NCBI GenBank assembly: GCA_000934455.1
Contig: KN886985.1
Coordinates: forward strand, 4,869 to 43,826
Reading direction: 5' to 3'
Source of the DNA: Apostichopus parvimensis
Taxonomy: Eukaryota; Echinodermata; Holothuroidea; Aspidochirotida; Stichopodidae
Length of the DNA: 38,958 bases
The stretch's first letter is position 1; each line of letters starts with the position of its first letter. The notes beneath the pieces are model-generated. The model was not told the origin of the DNA. It made no database searches and saw nothing but the letters and a program-made list of their open reading frames with translations. Positions 10,041-20,710 of the stretch are shown here, one piece after another. Made by a program: the position numbers and the translations under genes.

Positions 10041-13000
10041 CTAAAAAATTAGATAAGAGAGAAGAGGCATAAGTTAATAAACTGAATGTAACGGTTCTTG
10101 CTATAAAATATCAACTGCAAGAAAAAGAACATATGTAGGTATGTTATTAGTAGGTTATGAACAGGTCCACACATGAATGCACTTTATCGTGAACCGAAAA
10201 TAACTAAATTTAATAGAGAGTTGGGTCAGTATATATTTTAAAAGTTAGTGGGAAACATTTTACGAAAATTGAAAAAAGACCGCACAAAATGAATCAACTT
10301 CCAATGTACACACAATATTCTTTCTTTATCTTGTTATTGTATGTTGTCCAAAAAAATAATATTCAGAATATCACTCACTTTTCATGTCCAATTCCTTCAA
10401 AGCTGATTCCACAGTCTGCTTGGCTTCTCCTTTTAATTCGTCCGGTACCGAACACTTAACGAACCTTCATTAGAGATTATAAAAAAATAAATATAAAATA
10501 TTTAATATATATCTATATATAAAGAAATAAAGTCATAATTTATCAACATAACGAACGATAACACTAATCACATTGTATAGATGATTATAACCAGGTATTA
10601 TCAAACATTCTTACTGTAGGATTTCTGGACATTTTTTATTTGTAAGGCTGGTGATGATTGATACGAATTGGTCTTCGTTGAGGCACATTTTCAGAAATAC
10701 CAAGGACTTTAATGAAGGCGTTCGTATTTCTTTAATAAAGTCAATCGCGCACTCTTCTCTGAAAGTCATTACTTTCACTTTCACCTGTTGGAAGACAAGT
10801 AATAAGAGAGACGTTAACATTGAAAAACGTCATATATTTCCATATTGTATAACACAACCAACATCAACAATTTAACAATAACCGCTTATTGAGGCATATC
10901 ACATCAATGAGTGTCTGTACAGTAAACTGAAATGTAGTTAAACTAAAACAAATGACCAATCAAATTACAATGCCGTTTAGGATTTCTGGACATTATATTT
11001 TGTTGGTACATGTATCAAGGCACATCAAAAACGATATAAAGAACTCTCATTTACAGCAATATGTTAATGGAATTAAATATTTACGGTGGGCAATCAGCCG
11101 ATTTATAAAACCAGCTCAGACATAATTTTTCGACAAGTTGAACAAAAGATTCGAAAATTAAATAAACCCTATTATTTTTAAAATCAATTTACAGAGTGGT
11201 AACTTACATCGGAAGCATTGCAAGCATCGCAGAATTCTTTTACAGCAACTCTGTGGTGTTTCCTGTCAATATGCTGTATGTTAATGTTCATAAAGCCACC
11301 CAATTTAACCGCTTTATTGCTCATGCCTTTGATAATTGCCTGCTTCTTCTCGAGATTACTCATTTCATAAATACAGTCGATCAAATTGTTCCACATTTTC
11401 TGTTCGTTCAGGAGAGATTTTATTGCTTTATCCAATCTAGCATGATTCATGCCGAACATAAACTGTAATAATCTGACCGTTGCATCGTCAGTACTCTTTT
11501 TTATAAATGCATCTATCCACGCCCACTCTTTATCCATTTCTGGCACATACTGAGCAGCTAGAAATTCCTGAAAGAATTCATGATAAAACATGATTCCAGC
11601 ATAGGACGAAAAAGCCAGTTCTTCTAATTGACTTCCTCCGCTTCCTACCTTCTTTGAATACTTGAGTAATCCTACGGCTAAGGCAAGTTCGGTATCTTTT
11701 GCACCAAGTTTATCGTTCCAATACTCGCGTTTACCCAATGAAAGGCTCATTCTGTTTTCAAATGCTATTTTACCAAGTCTAGCTTCCAGACTCTTAATAT
11801 CTTCTTGAATGGACTGGTTATTAACTTTCTGCACGTATCGGGATTCCAAACAGGTAATAACTAATCTTATTATTGTTGTCAATTTGTTAACATTCACTTC
11901 TTTATATTTCCCTGTTGGATCTAACATTCTGCATGTAATTATATGAACAATCATAATCAGCAGAAGGGGTGTTTCAGAAAAATTCTGAGAAATTTCGTTT
12001 AATTCCATACATTCAGAAACCTTTTTTGAAATTATTTCTAAAGTATCATAGGCGTCCGGGTTCTGCCCGTCGTTTCGTGGAACGGTGTTATCTTTCTGCT
12101 CTGAATCTTCTTGATTTATCTCGTGATGAGCAGCGGGAATTAACTTTTTGGTTACATCATCCGACACCTCTTCTGCTATGATATTAATTTCATTTGGTTC
12201 ATATTTGCCATCTTCTGTAAAAATGTTCTCGTCTTTTCTTTCTTCGTTTTGAAGTTTTTCCACATCAATAATTTGAGTTTGCTCCGTTATGTCTTGTTCT
12301 TTCTCTTCCGAGGTTTGTTTATTTTCTTCGTTAATCTCATTTTTATCATTCTTTTTCCTATTCATCGGATTTTCATACTTAACACTTTCGGCATTGTTAC
12401 TTCCTCCATCTGTCACCGGCCGGCTGTCGGTATTTGTCAAGTTTATATCAATCGTCTCTTGGTTGTTTGCATCCAAGTTGGCTTGTTGTGTGGCGTCTAA
12501 CTTAGAGTTTTTCATCTTTGATTCGGGGATCAAGGTTAGTAGGGGTATTGCTTGTGATTTAAAGTAATATTTGCAGGTTTTATGAATATACTCATTAACT
12601 TGAGAATTACTGAAACCATTCAATTTTACCTTTGAATACGGTAGGGCAAATGAAGCCTTCATGTCATCAACTTCACGAGACGTTACCCAAACCTTGATCA
12701 TTTTAAACTTAACAGTGTTTATTTTATTATCGAGTAAATTTTCGACCGTCAGATTAGCATCATTTTCACCCCCCTCTTGGAGGAGATTGACACGTTCTTC
12801 TCTATCGTTAGTAGGATTCTCAGGAGATGTATTGGTACTAATCGTAGACATCGATAGCTCATCAAGCCCATCCAGGAGTACTTGAAACTCAAAATTCAGA
12901 AATATTTCAACAATATCGTCCACGGTCAAGTCGATTCCAACATACATCATTTCTTTGACAAGTTCTGAAAGTATCATGGAGGGATCAACCTCTTTAAGGT

Positions 13001-16000
13001 GAATATATATTAGTATAGTTTCCCTGATTTTATTCTTTTTGTCAGTTTTCGTTGGTTTCATCTTTGATACCCAATCGCTAACCAAGTGTTGAGTGTAGGT
13101 TGTTTTCCCGTAACCTAAATCTGCTGTAATGATGACCCGATTAGTACTATCGAAATTAAACTCCGGTGTAGACAGAATGACGTCACCGTTCACGTTAGTG
13201 ACGGTGCACTGACATGTAGTGTAAAGGACATGTATCGGTATTGGTTCACCCCACGGTAGCGGTTTGATGAAGCAAAATTGCTCGTAGTATTTCATTAGCC
13301 CTTCCACTAGTGTATTTTTCCTCTCTAAAGAAAAATAATAAGCATATCAATAACTACAAAGATTGTACAACGTTATGATTTTATTAAAAGGAATGGTTTC
13401 AATGAGCAACAAATTTATATTTTGCATTACAATTTGAGGATGACAGGCAGGGATGACATCAGCAATAAACATAAAACTGTTATGTCATGACCACTATATG
13501 TATGATACCTGCATTCAGGGACGTCGCTAGAGGGGGGGGGGGGGGTGGGGGTGTCTCACCCCCTCCAATCTTGGTAAAACTGAAGATAGTTGGAAAATTT
13601 GAGTGCGACAGTCGGAATTTCCGACTGTCGCACTCTAATTTTTCCGACTGTCGCACTCTAATTTTCATATATTCTTGTAATTTGTGAGTGACCTAAAATT
13701 TTTGGTCAAAATTGACCTATAATCAGTCATATTTACCACGTTTTCCTTGTCACATTGAGAAATTGTATCTTGCGATCCTTATACTCCACCATACACAACT
13801 TCGTATGATTTTGAATACTCTAAAAAATATGCCTAATAAAACTACTATACAACGTATACAATTAAAACGCTCAATACTTATCTACGGAAGCTTATAAGTG
13901 CCATCAACATAAGAAAAACTTTGACCCATAAGGTGAAATTTTTCAGTAAATTGTTTAGATAACAAGATAAAATCTTATATGTTAAAAATGTTGGATTGCT
14001 TAGTTGCTTTAACTGAGCAATCGAACAATTTTCTGAAAAATGTTTTATTGACAACTTATCATATCTCGTGAATTGGACNNNNNNNNNNNNNNNNNNNNNN
14101 NNNNNNNNNNNNNNNNNNNNNNNNNNNNNNNNNNNNNNNNNNNNNNNNNNNNNNNNNNNNNNNNNNNNNNNNNNNNNNNNNNNNNNNNNNNNNNNNNNNN
14201 NNNNNNNNNNNNNNNNNNNNNNNNNNNNNNNNNNNNNNNNNNNNNNNNNNNNNNNNNNNNNNNNNNNNNNNNNNNNNNNNNNNNNNNNNNNNNNNNNNNN
14301 NNNNNNNNNNNNNNNNNNNNNNNNNNNNNNNNNNNNNNNNNNNNNNNNNNNNNNNNNNNNNNNNNNNNNNNNNNNNNNNNNNNNNNNNNNNNNNNNNNNN
14401 NNNNNNNNNNNNNNNNNNNNNNNNNNNNNNNNNNNNNNNNNNNNNNNNNNNNNNNNNNNNNNNNNNNNNNNNNNNNNNNNNNNNNNNNNNNNNNNNNNNN
14501 NNNNNNNNNNNNNNNNNNNNNNNNNNNNNNNNNNNNNNNNNNNNNNNNNNNNNNNNNNNNNNNNNNNNNNNNNNNNNNNNNNNNNNNNNNNNNNNNNNNN
14601 NNNNNNNNNNNNNNNNNNNNNNNNNNNNNNNNNNNNNNNNNNNNNNNNNNNNNNNNNNNNNNNNNNNNNNNNNNNNNNNNNNNNNNNNNNNNNNNNNNNN
14701 NNNNNNNNNNNNNNNNNNNNNNNNNNNNNNNNNNNNNNNNNNNNNNNNAATCATCAGGCCTTAGCTACGTCCCTGCCTGCATTGATGATGCGCTATCTTT
14801 TGTTAAATGAATGTAATTCATTTCTTAAAAATAGAAAACCTCTTTCATTCATTATCATCGTGTAGCTATGAAATCTCCTTGTTGCAATAATACAGCAGCA
14901 AACTTGTTTTTCTCCTTTTCCAGTTTTAAAGGTCGACTAGGATGTTTTTGTTTTTAACTTTTTCACACATGTTACTGAATGTGTACGCTATAAAGTTGTA
15001 CCTCATATAACGGAGACTTGTTTTTTATTATATCCGTAAGTTTTTACAGCAGTCGCGTCAAGTCTTCTTGCTTTGGAATAATAATGTTGAAGATGAAAAA
15101 TTATATCGTACCTTCGAGAGATTTTTTCTTCGGTTTTTGTTTCTTATGTTTGGTCGGCATTTCCTGATAAAAGAAAAGATATGAAATATATTGAAACAAA
15201 TGGATAAATGGGACCACATTGTGGAAAAAGAATATGAAGTTAAAAAGATATAACGTCCTTCTTACCGTGTTTTGATCCGAAGTTGTCGCTTTAGTCGTAT
15301 CTAAATCAACTAAAACAAAAATAATGAAAATCTGGTCGGTTCATTCTTTGTTGTTTTTGACATATAAATGTCCGTTGTTAATATACATAATTATTTTTTG
15401 CAGCATTTTAACATGCGTTGTTTCTTATATGATTATAAAAGGTTTACATCAACGGTCTACCATTTGGCTTTGCAAGATAAAACATGAATAACCCATGCGA
15501 TTCACGAGTCCGTAGGTCGTGTGCATCCAGCAATAGCGTTACACCTTCGTTTATTCATACAAAACACTTAATAAACAATTTTCTCAAAATTTGGCAATTT
15601 CTGTAAACTTTAGAGGTAAAGTAACCAACGATGTGTCCAAACGGTGCAAAGAGTTTCTCTACTTGTATAATAGTTAAAAGTTAATCAAAGCAACCTATAT
15701 GCATAAGTAATATAACAAGAATACAAAAATATGCTATATTGTATGTATTACGCTGAACATCATCACGTATACAATGAAGTCAGCCTGGATCTGACCCAAG
15801 GTATACTATTACCTGCAGTTGCAATGGCAACATGATATAATGCTGTATCAGGACAGGAGTACAATGCACTAACAAGGTCACTACATATACACTCACTACA
15901 CTCAACTGTATGAACTGGCAGTGGCGGCAAAAGAAATGGCAAGTTTGGGGGTGGCTGGGAACAGTTGGGGGGAGGGGGGACGTCCTACCCACCCAATCCA

Positions 16001-19000
16001 CCACCCCACGCTTCATCCGTTACGATAATTTAAATTGATGAATATTTGCAACCGATTTACAACGACTAGCTGAGCAATGTTTCGAGAGAAAAAAAGAGAA
16101 AAAAACGAAACTTTCTTTCTGATTACAATTGTGCACAGTTACTACCTGCGAGTGCGACCCTCACAAGCTGCAGCACTGTTAGATATTTCTTGTTCGCCTT
16201 TGTAGAGATTATGGAGCGCAAAAATATGTTTGAAAGTATGTTTGAAATATTCTAGCATTCTTGAGGTAAATATCATCTGTTGTGACACCAACTAACATCG
16301 TTCTTTTCTTCTATAAAGAAATTGTGTTGCATAAAAGTTTACAGTTGCCAGAATACTACCTGCTCATATGTGTGAGTTTCAGCGATACTGGTTTTCTTTG
16401 TTGTTGTTATGGTCGGATTATTGATCGTTATTAGATCAATTCAAAAGACCGTACTTATACTTACCATTACGTCGGCACCAAAAACAAGCTATGAGGACGA
16501 ATATTACAACAAAGACGATTATAATTCCAATAACGACGAAGGGCCAGGCGCGACCTTTAGGGATACTCGTGGGTTCCATTGAAGGATGCTCTTTGCAAGC
16601 TTCTGAAACGACATAATCAAGACAACGATAATTGTACACGTCAGGTTACACAGTCTTGTAAGAAAGGGTGACGCGAGAGGAATTTCAAAAAAGATATATC
16701 TGAGAGCTACGCCTTTCCTGTGTTATCGGCCACAATTGCGATGTTATCATAAATACGCTTTAAATGTGAAGTATGACTTTCTCCCTATACTACTTTGAAC
16801 GCTGTCGAAATAACATTTATCATTGGCCTATTCCCCTTAATACCTGACAGAAGACATGTCAAAACCCAAGGTTCGTAAACCTATAGTTATAGAATAATTT
16901 GCTATTTGCTAATTATTTAATCTATAGGTTTGCTTCTCCAAAGACCAATACTTTCACTATTGCTTAGGGTATTCGTTTTGCCCTAATTGTGGATATAGTT
17001 AAACAAAAACGTGTGTTGCATTTCAATACTGGCACAGAGTTCTACCTAATATGTCCAAGTTTATGACCACTAAATGCTATTAAGACATAACTATACATAT
17101 AGCTATGCATTATGTTTGTTCAAAACGTTTTTTCAATTCAACTGTAACAATGCAAATCTTAATGAATCTTTGTAATCTACATATTAGTTACGTAAACTCA
17201 ACGGACTAATTATAAACTGCCAAAGATGAGCATGGAAAATGTTTCAATAAACAGCAATGCATTACTAATACCATAACGAATTTGCCAGTTAGTATATGTC
17301 ACCATACCTGTATCTATCCTAACAGTGCTGTAGTAACTATCAAGAAGAGGAGCAAGCGGAAAGTCTGACAAGGAAGCAGTGCATCTGAAAGTAGCATCTG
17401 CTCCACAATCAGGTGTTGTGTATTGAATGGTTTTCTCAGTGTACCATCTGTCACCCATTTCTTTATGAGTTTGCTCTTCTTTAGTAAAGCTCACTCCAGA
17501 CTGGTTAGTTACAATCCAGTCTACGTCCATCATTGGTCGAGAGCCACTCACATAACAAGTAAGTGATCCAGAAGTAGTAACGTTCAGTTGACATCCAGTA
17601 CAGGTCGAACTACATGCACCAATCAGTGGGCACGGAGGATCGGGACGAACTGTATAGAAGGATAATTTCTATAACATGTTAACTAGACATGACTAAAGGA
17701 AAAACACCATTGTAATATCAGTACGGTGTTGTTGACTGCAGATGACGTTAGTGTCATCCACCAATTTCAATAAGGTTCCTGTACTCACCAAAGGGGATAA
17801 AACACTAACTATGAACTTCAATAAAGATATACTTTTTAAGTTATCGTGTTTAAAATGTTTTCAAACTTTTATATCTTGACATCTGTTTTTAAAAGTCTTT
17901 CGTATTGATTTGGAAGATATGGCCCAACGATGGATGTATAAACACATGAATTCGCATTTAATATGCAATAGTGGTCTTTATTTATTGTAAGCTATTGTGT
18001 ATGATTAATAAAGTTTCACAGATAGAAGCTGAATCCCCAAAAAGAAATCCTAAGTTGAAAGCTTGCCCTACAGTAATGATGACTATGTGTTTCATTATCA
18101 ACCTTATTTACATTGACCTTGAATATTTATGAAAAGAATCCAAAAGGAAATTAAATTGCACCTGCATCGAGTGGTATTATGATATCATACATTGCGAATG
18201 TTTAATAACCTTATATCTCCTGAATGCAGCAAAAGTTTGCTTATAAACTATCGGAAGTTCGTCGTCTCAGAGATGTCCATCTTGTAAGCTAAACACATTT
18301 GGTTTATTTTGCTTTTCCTTGAATATCGTCAACAATTGGATAACTTAATCGTGGACATGTTTCTTTTCTAGTTATACTTTCATCACAAGCTAAGTTTTCT
18401 CATCAATTTTATAAATGTAATCAACGTAGCTTATAACAATACTTACTGTACACTTGTAGTTCTGTTGTAGTCGTATTAAAGTCAAATTCATTAAAATAAA
18501 TTCTTAACGTGTAATTTCCTTCGTGCTTAAGTTCTGTGTTGGTTATATTCAAGGATTTGTTGTCGGTAAATCTGTACTCCTTATGCGGGGATTTTTCTCC
18601 TTGGTCGTCAAAAGAAAGTATTGGTAAAGTACTCGTGTCTCCACCTTTAAACCAATACACATAATATTGATCACCGGTAACGTTACAGGCAACGATATAC
18701 GGCTTGCCTAATTCCGCGAAATACACGCTGTCACAACTAATACTTTCTGCTCCTGTGAAGAAAACATATTGTAACGAAAATGTATCAAACTTAGCACAAT
18801 GTGCCATACAAACGCTTTAAGAAAGCTGCTGAAACGTCTAAACATATTTTTTCCCAACAGAGGGCAATATAGGTATGTACAAATGTTAACAATTTAATGG
18901 CCAACGCCTTAGAAATTGTGCAGGCACTGTGTGTCAATGCTTCAGTGAGGATTTACTCACGTGTTATTCACATCGTCTTTAACTTAAAATGTTTATATCC

Positions 19001-20710
19001 ATTTTTGGGGAAATGGTATCCATTTGGTAAAGTTTATTTCTTGTAACAGCGTCGACCGCTGGTAAGTATATAGGTTATTTTGTGTATAGGAATTATTGGG
19101 TCATTTATTCAACTGCTAAACAAACCATCAACGTGGATAAGTTCCCTTCGCTCATGGCCAAAACATATACATTCAGTTCGATTTCCCATTAGACACATAC
19201 TTTAATCCATTTTTAACTGTACGAAGTCCATTCTGGACTCCATCATACACACCTGTTCCTCGGGGTCTATTTTAGGATAGTTTTTGTTTTTATCATATTG
19301 TAAATGACGTCTGTCAGGTCTCATTATTTGCTGGTGACACTAACGCATTTTTTTCATAATATATGTTAGTTATTTTTATAATATTATTTGTACAACTTGT
19401 AAAAGCATTGGAAGTGGTTTGCTGTTAATATAAGTCAGAGAATTTTGATGAAACTGATTACTTTGTGTTTCGTACAAATCGTACAATTTAAGTTGGATCA
19501 ACATATTTTAAGGAATTTGCAGCAACTAAAGAACTTAGAAAGTTGACTCCAGAAAGTTCCGTGATGAACATTTTGGCTCTAAGCTTATCTGGTGTAATCA
19601 CATATTGTCTCTTTCCAAATAATTTACCGTCATTTACCGTTTTACTTTAAAAAATAATGCTATATCAATAAGTAAATATATAATTATGCATTCCAAATTA
19701 TATTCTTATCGTACAAAAATTGATGTCTTAAGACTGAAATTACCTTACTAACAGTACTCAATACTTTCCATCTACCTCACGTTTTAGAAATTGGTCGCTA
19801 AACTAAGCACATCATCAAGGATTATTACTGTGCTTTCCTGGTTAGTATATGTATGCACATTGTTTTTTTTTATAGATTAACGTCTGATGAAAAGTTTACT
19901 GTTGGATATTTATCTCATAGTATTTATGTTCAATTATTATGTTGTATGTATGCACAAGTGTAGCTCCATAATTTGTGGTTTTTGCTGCCTTATTTTTGCT
20001 CCCTGTTCTGAGGTACCTCGTGTCTTACCTAAGTTGAACATTGATTTACATTTGAGTACTGTTGAAAACTCGACAAGAACCATTATATGTAGCTGGTCCT
20101 AAAGGTGTTCAATATATCGATAAGGTTGAAGGACAAGAATGAAAGAAACATGGAAATACTTCAAACCAGAACGAACTTCGTTTACTATTATTGAAGCCAA
20201 TTTGATAAGATAAATTTACACTGATTGCAATGCAAATTCCTTTGTGACATATTTAGCGTTGAGTACAAAACATATAATATAAACAAAGCCAATTCCTGAA
20301 CTTTTCCTGGAACGTTATTTACAGCTTGATAAGATAAATCTACACCAATTGTAATGTAAATTACTCTTGTGACATATTTTTGTTGAGAACAAAACATATA
20401 CCACGATAAACATAACCAATTTTCCTAAATAATGACAATGTAAACTGTCATTAAAGCAACACATCTCTAAACTTTTTTTCTGTACTCCAAGGAACTATTC
20501 CAATTATCCTGAAGGTAGATCTAAGACGATCACTTTGGTAAAAAAAAATATCGTTATCATTTTAATAGCACTTATTTTTCCTCTCTATGTAGGTTAGGGA
20601 TGACAAGGTTTCTAGACATGCCGATGTGAAATATACTTACCCCCACTACAGAGTGAAGTCGCTAAAACTAAACAAGTGATAACATCCGTTGCCATACTCA
20701 GTCGATCCAT
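9940..20710 (-). CDS. Ig-Ig-transmembrane-NACHT-LRR receptor, 10 coding exons
   Basis: Spliced model, minus strand, coding exons 20710-20641, 18752-18447, 17649-17308, 16602-16465, 15309-15266, 15163-15112, 13324-11208, 10784-10615, 10464-10379 and 10040-9940. Every intron is GT-AG, every junction keeps the codon phase, and the lengths sum to 3426 nt (1141 residues plus stop). Order of parts: signal peptide (1-23), Ig-like domain 1 (24-126), Ig-like domain 2 (127-240), transmembrane helix (about 259-281), basic linker (282-322), NACHT ATPase with winged-helix-like tail (about 324-1010), short LRR-like C-terminus (1024-1141). The topology puts the Ig domains outside the cell and the NACHT inside. 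NACHT proteins are STAND NTPases that oligomerise on ligand sensing; that this one signals from the plasma membrane is inference. I know no standard animal NLR class with this order. The gene diverges from the Ig-pseudokinase gene at 22706. An alternative is that two genes are fused here by my model, but the phase agreement across the transmembrane-linker-NACHT exons argues against it. Confidence 0.85.
10379..10464 (-). CDS. Exon 9 of NACHT receptor: C-terminal segment
   Basis: An 86-nt exon following an AT-rich pyrimidine tract and AG at 10466-10465, read as FVKCSVPDELKGEAKQTVES plus ALKELDMK. The pattern looks like the capping helix after an LRR. The donor is GTGAGT; if it were not used, an in-frame TGA would follow within two codons, so an unspliced ending is also possible. 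Confidence 0.6.
10615..10784 (-). CDS. Exon 8 of NACHT receptor: LRR-like segment
   Basis: A phase-0 to phase-2 exon (acceptor cttccaacag, donor GTAAGA). It contains one unit resembling the ribonuclease-inhibitor-type LRR of NLRs: SLKSLVFLKMCLNEDQFVSI, followed by a helix-like stretch. A single repeat is far short of the usual NLR LRR array. A broken duplicate of the same exon lies at about 10979-11040. Confidence 0.65.
10979..11040 (-). pseudogene. Decayed duplicate of the LRR exon
   Basis: In the intron before the LRR exon, the minus strand repeats its end in shortened form: an M-C-L-like start, then a deletion, then CPEIL with the same TGTCCAGAAATCC core seen at 10619-10631. It carries a stop and lacks the rest of the exon. 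It shows that LRR exons duplicated here and were lost. Confidence 0.5.
11208..13324 (-). CDS. Exon 7 of NACHT receptor: NACHT NTPase domain
   Basis: One 2117-nt exon carries the whole NACHT module. Walker A reads ADLGYGKTT (Lys391), with Ala where the first P-loop Gly usually stands. Walker B reads VLLDGLDELS (Asp469, Asp472-Glu473). A sensor-1-like segment VWVTSRE follows (Arg534). After the helix after the core, about 170 residues (579-748) are acidic, polar and low in hydrophobics, an apparent disordered insertion. The fold resumes with ETPLLLIMIVHII and ends with FYHEFFQEFLAAQYV (897-911), the C-terminal motif typical of NACHT proteins. The exon is entered in phase from AG at 13326-13325; the in-frame GTG at 13307 is internal, not a start. 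The donor GTAAGT follows Asp1023. Confidence 0.92.
13600..13660. repeat. Hairpin: inverted plus direct copies of a 15-mer
   Basis: GAGTGCGACAGTCGG is followed after AATTT by its exact reverse complement, then by a second copy of that complement. The 15-bp arms would form a stable hairpin. It lies inside the hAT-like element and is probably an internal transposon feature. Confidence 0.75.
14079..14748. other. Assembly gap (670 N)
   Basis: A run of N inside the hAT-like element, next to poly-G and hairpin sequence that would be hard to assemble. Long reading frames spanning it are artefacts of N translation. Confidence 1.
15112..15163 (-). CDS. Exon 6 of NACHT receptor: lysine-rich linker
   Basis: A 52-nt exon encoding EMPTKHKKQKPKKKSLE, strongly basic, just inside the membrane. 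The clustered lysines could bind acidic phospholipids or act as a nuclear-localisation-like sequence; neither can be told from sequence alone. The phase-1 G at its end joins AG of the NACHT exon as Glu. A paralogous degenerate copy is visible near 675-730. Confidence 0.7.
15266..15309 (-). CDS. Exon 5 of NACHT receptor: cytoplasmic linker
   Basis: A 44-nt exon between acceptor ttgttttag and donor GTAAGA, reading DLDTTKATTSDQNT: polar, with many Thr and no recognised domain. It bridges the membrane exon and the lysine-rich exon in frame. A decayed copy lies around 790-870 within a larger duplicated block. Confidence 0.7.
16465..16602 (-). CDS. Exon 4 of NACHT receptor: transmembrane helix
   Basis: A short juxtamembrane stretch rich in Pro, Glu and Ser leads into a hydrophobic segment of about 21 residues (VVIGIIIVFVVIFVLIACF, residues 262-280). 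A Cys-Arg-Arg stop-transfer signal follows at once. This fixes an extracellular N-terminus and cytosolic C-terminus. The donor GTAAGT leaves a phase-1 G that makes Val with the TT opening the next exon. Confidence 0.85.
17308..17649 (-). CDS. Exon 3 of NACHT receptor: Ig-like domain 2
   Basis: A phase-1/phase-1 exon of 342 nt with a full Cys-Trp-Cys Ig core: Cys157 (GSLTCYV), Trp170 (DVDWIV) and Cys215 (ATFRCTA). Before the fold lies a cluster of four extra cysteines (132, 138, 142, 145), which may form local disulfides or pair with Cys207. Acceptor ttctatacag, donor GTATGG. Confidence 0.8.
18447..18752 (-). CDS. Exon 2 of NACHT receptor: Ig-like domain 1
   Basis: A single phase-1/phase-1 exon, the usual format for an Ig domain. 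It contains the B-strand Cys46, the core Trp57 (YYVYWFKG) and an F-strand motif EGNYTLRI. Several N-glycosylation sequons (NVT, NIT, NYT, NTT) fit an extracellular location. The F-strand cysteine expected after Tyr104 is Leu106 (YTL instead of YxC), so the canonical Ig disulfide is missing. Acceptor ttcttcacag, donor GTAAGT. Confidence 0.8.
20201..20425. repeat. Direct duplication of about 95 bp
   Basis: TTGATAAGATAAATxTACAC through GTACAAAACATATA at about 20201-20295 recurs at about 20328-20425 (TTGATAAGATAAATCTACAC ... GAACAAAACATATA) with scattered differences. It lies in intron 1 of the NACHT receptor. No function is suggested. Confidence 0.65.
20641..20710 (-). CDS. Exon 1 of NACHT receptor: signal peptide
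   Basis: ATG at 20710-20708 opens 23 codons with a hydrophobic core (DVITCLVLATSLCSG) typical of a cleaved signal peptide. The donor GTAAGT follows at 20640, leaving a phase-1 G. This joins the GA at the start of the next exon as Gly. A possible acceptor (ctaactcag) sits directly upstream of the ATG, so a noncoding 5' exon is likely and the transcription start is not located. Confidence 0.8.

Larger units (their letters stand above)
13516..14775. mobile_element. hAT-like DNA transposon in NACHT-gene intron 6
   Basis: The element starts CAGGGACGTCGCTAG and ends with the inverted form TTAGCTACGTCCCTG. It is flanked on both sides by the identical octamer CCTGCATT (13508-13515 and 14776-14783). 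Short inverted ends plus an 8-bp target duplication are hallmarks of hAT elements. The interior holds a poly-G tract, a hairpin-forming repeat (13601-13660) and a 670-base assembly gap (14079-14748). Whether any transposase is present is unknown; the visible interior does not encode one. Confidence 0.8.

Noticed and set aside
11969..12885. Plus-strand open frames opposite the NACHT exon
   Set aside because: They are antisense shadows of the minus-strand coding exon, with no domain content of their own.
14059..14865. Three long open frames spanning the N run
   Set aside because: They consist almost entirely of translated N and have no sequence content.
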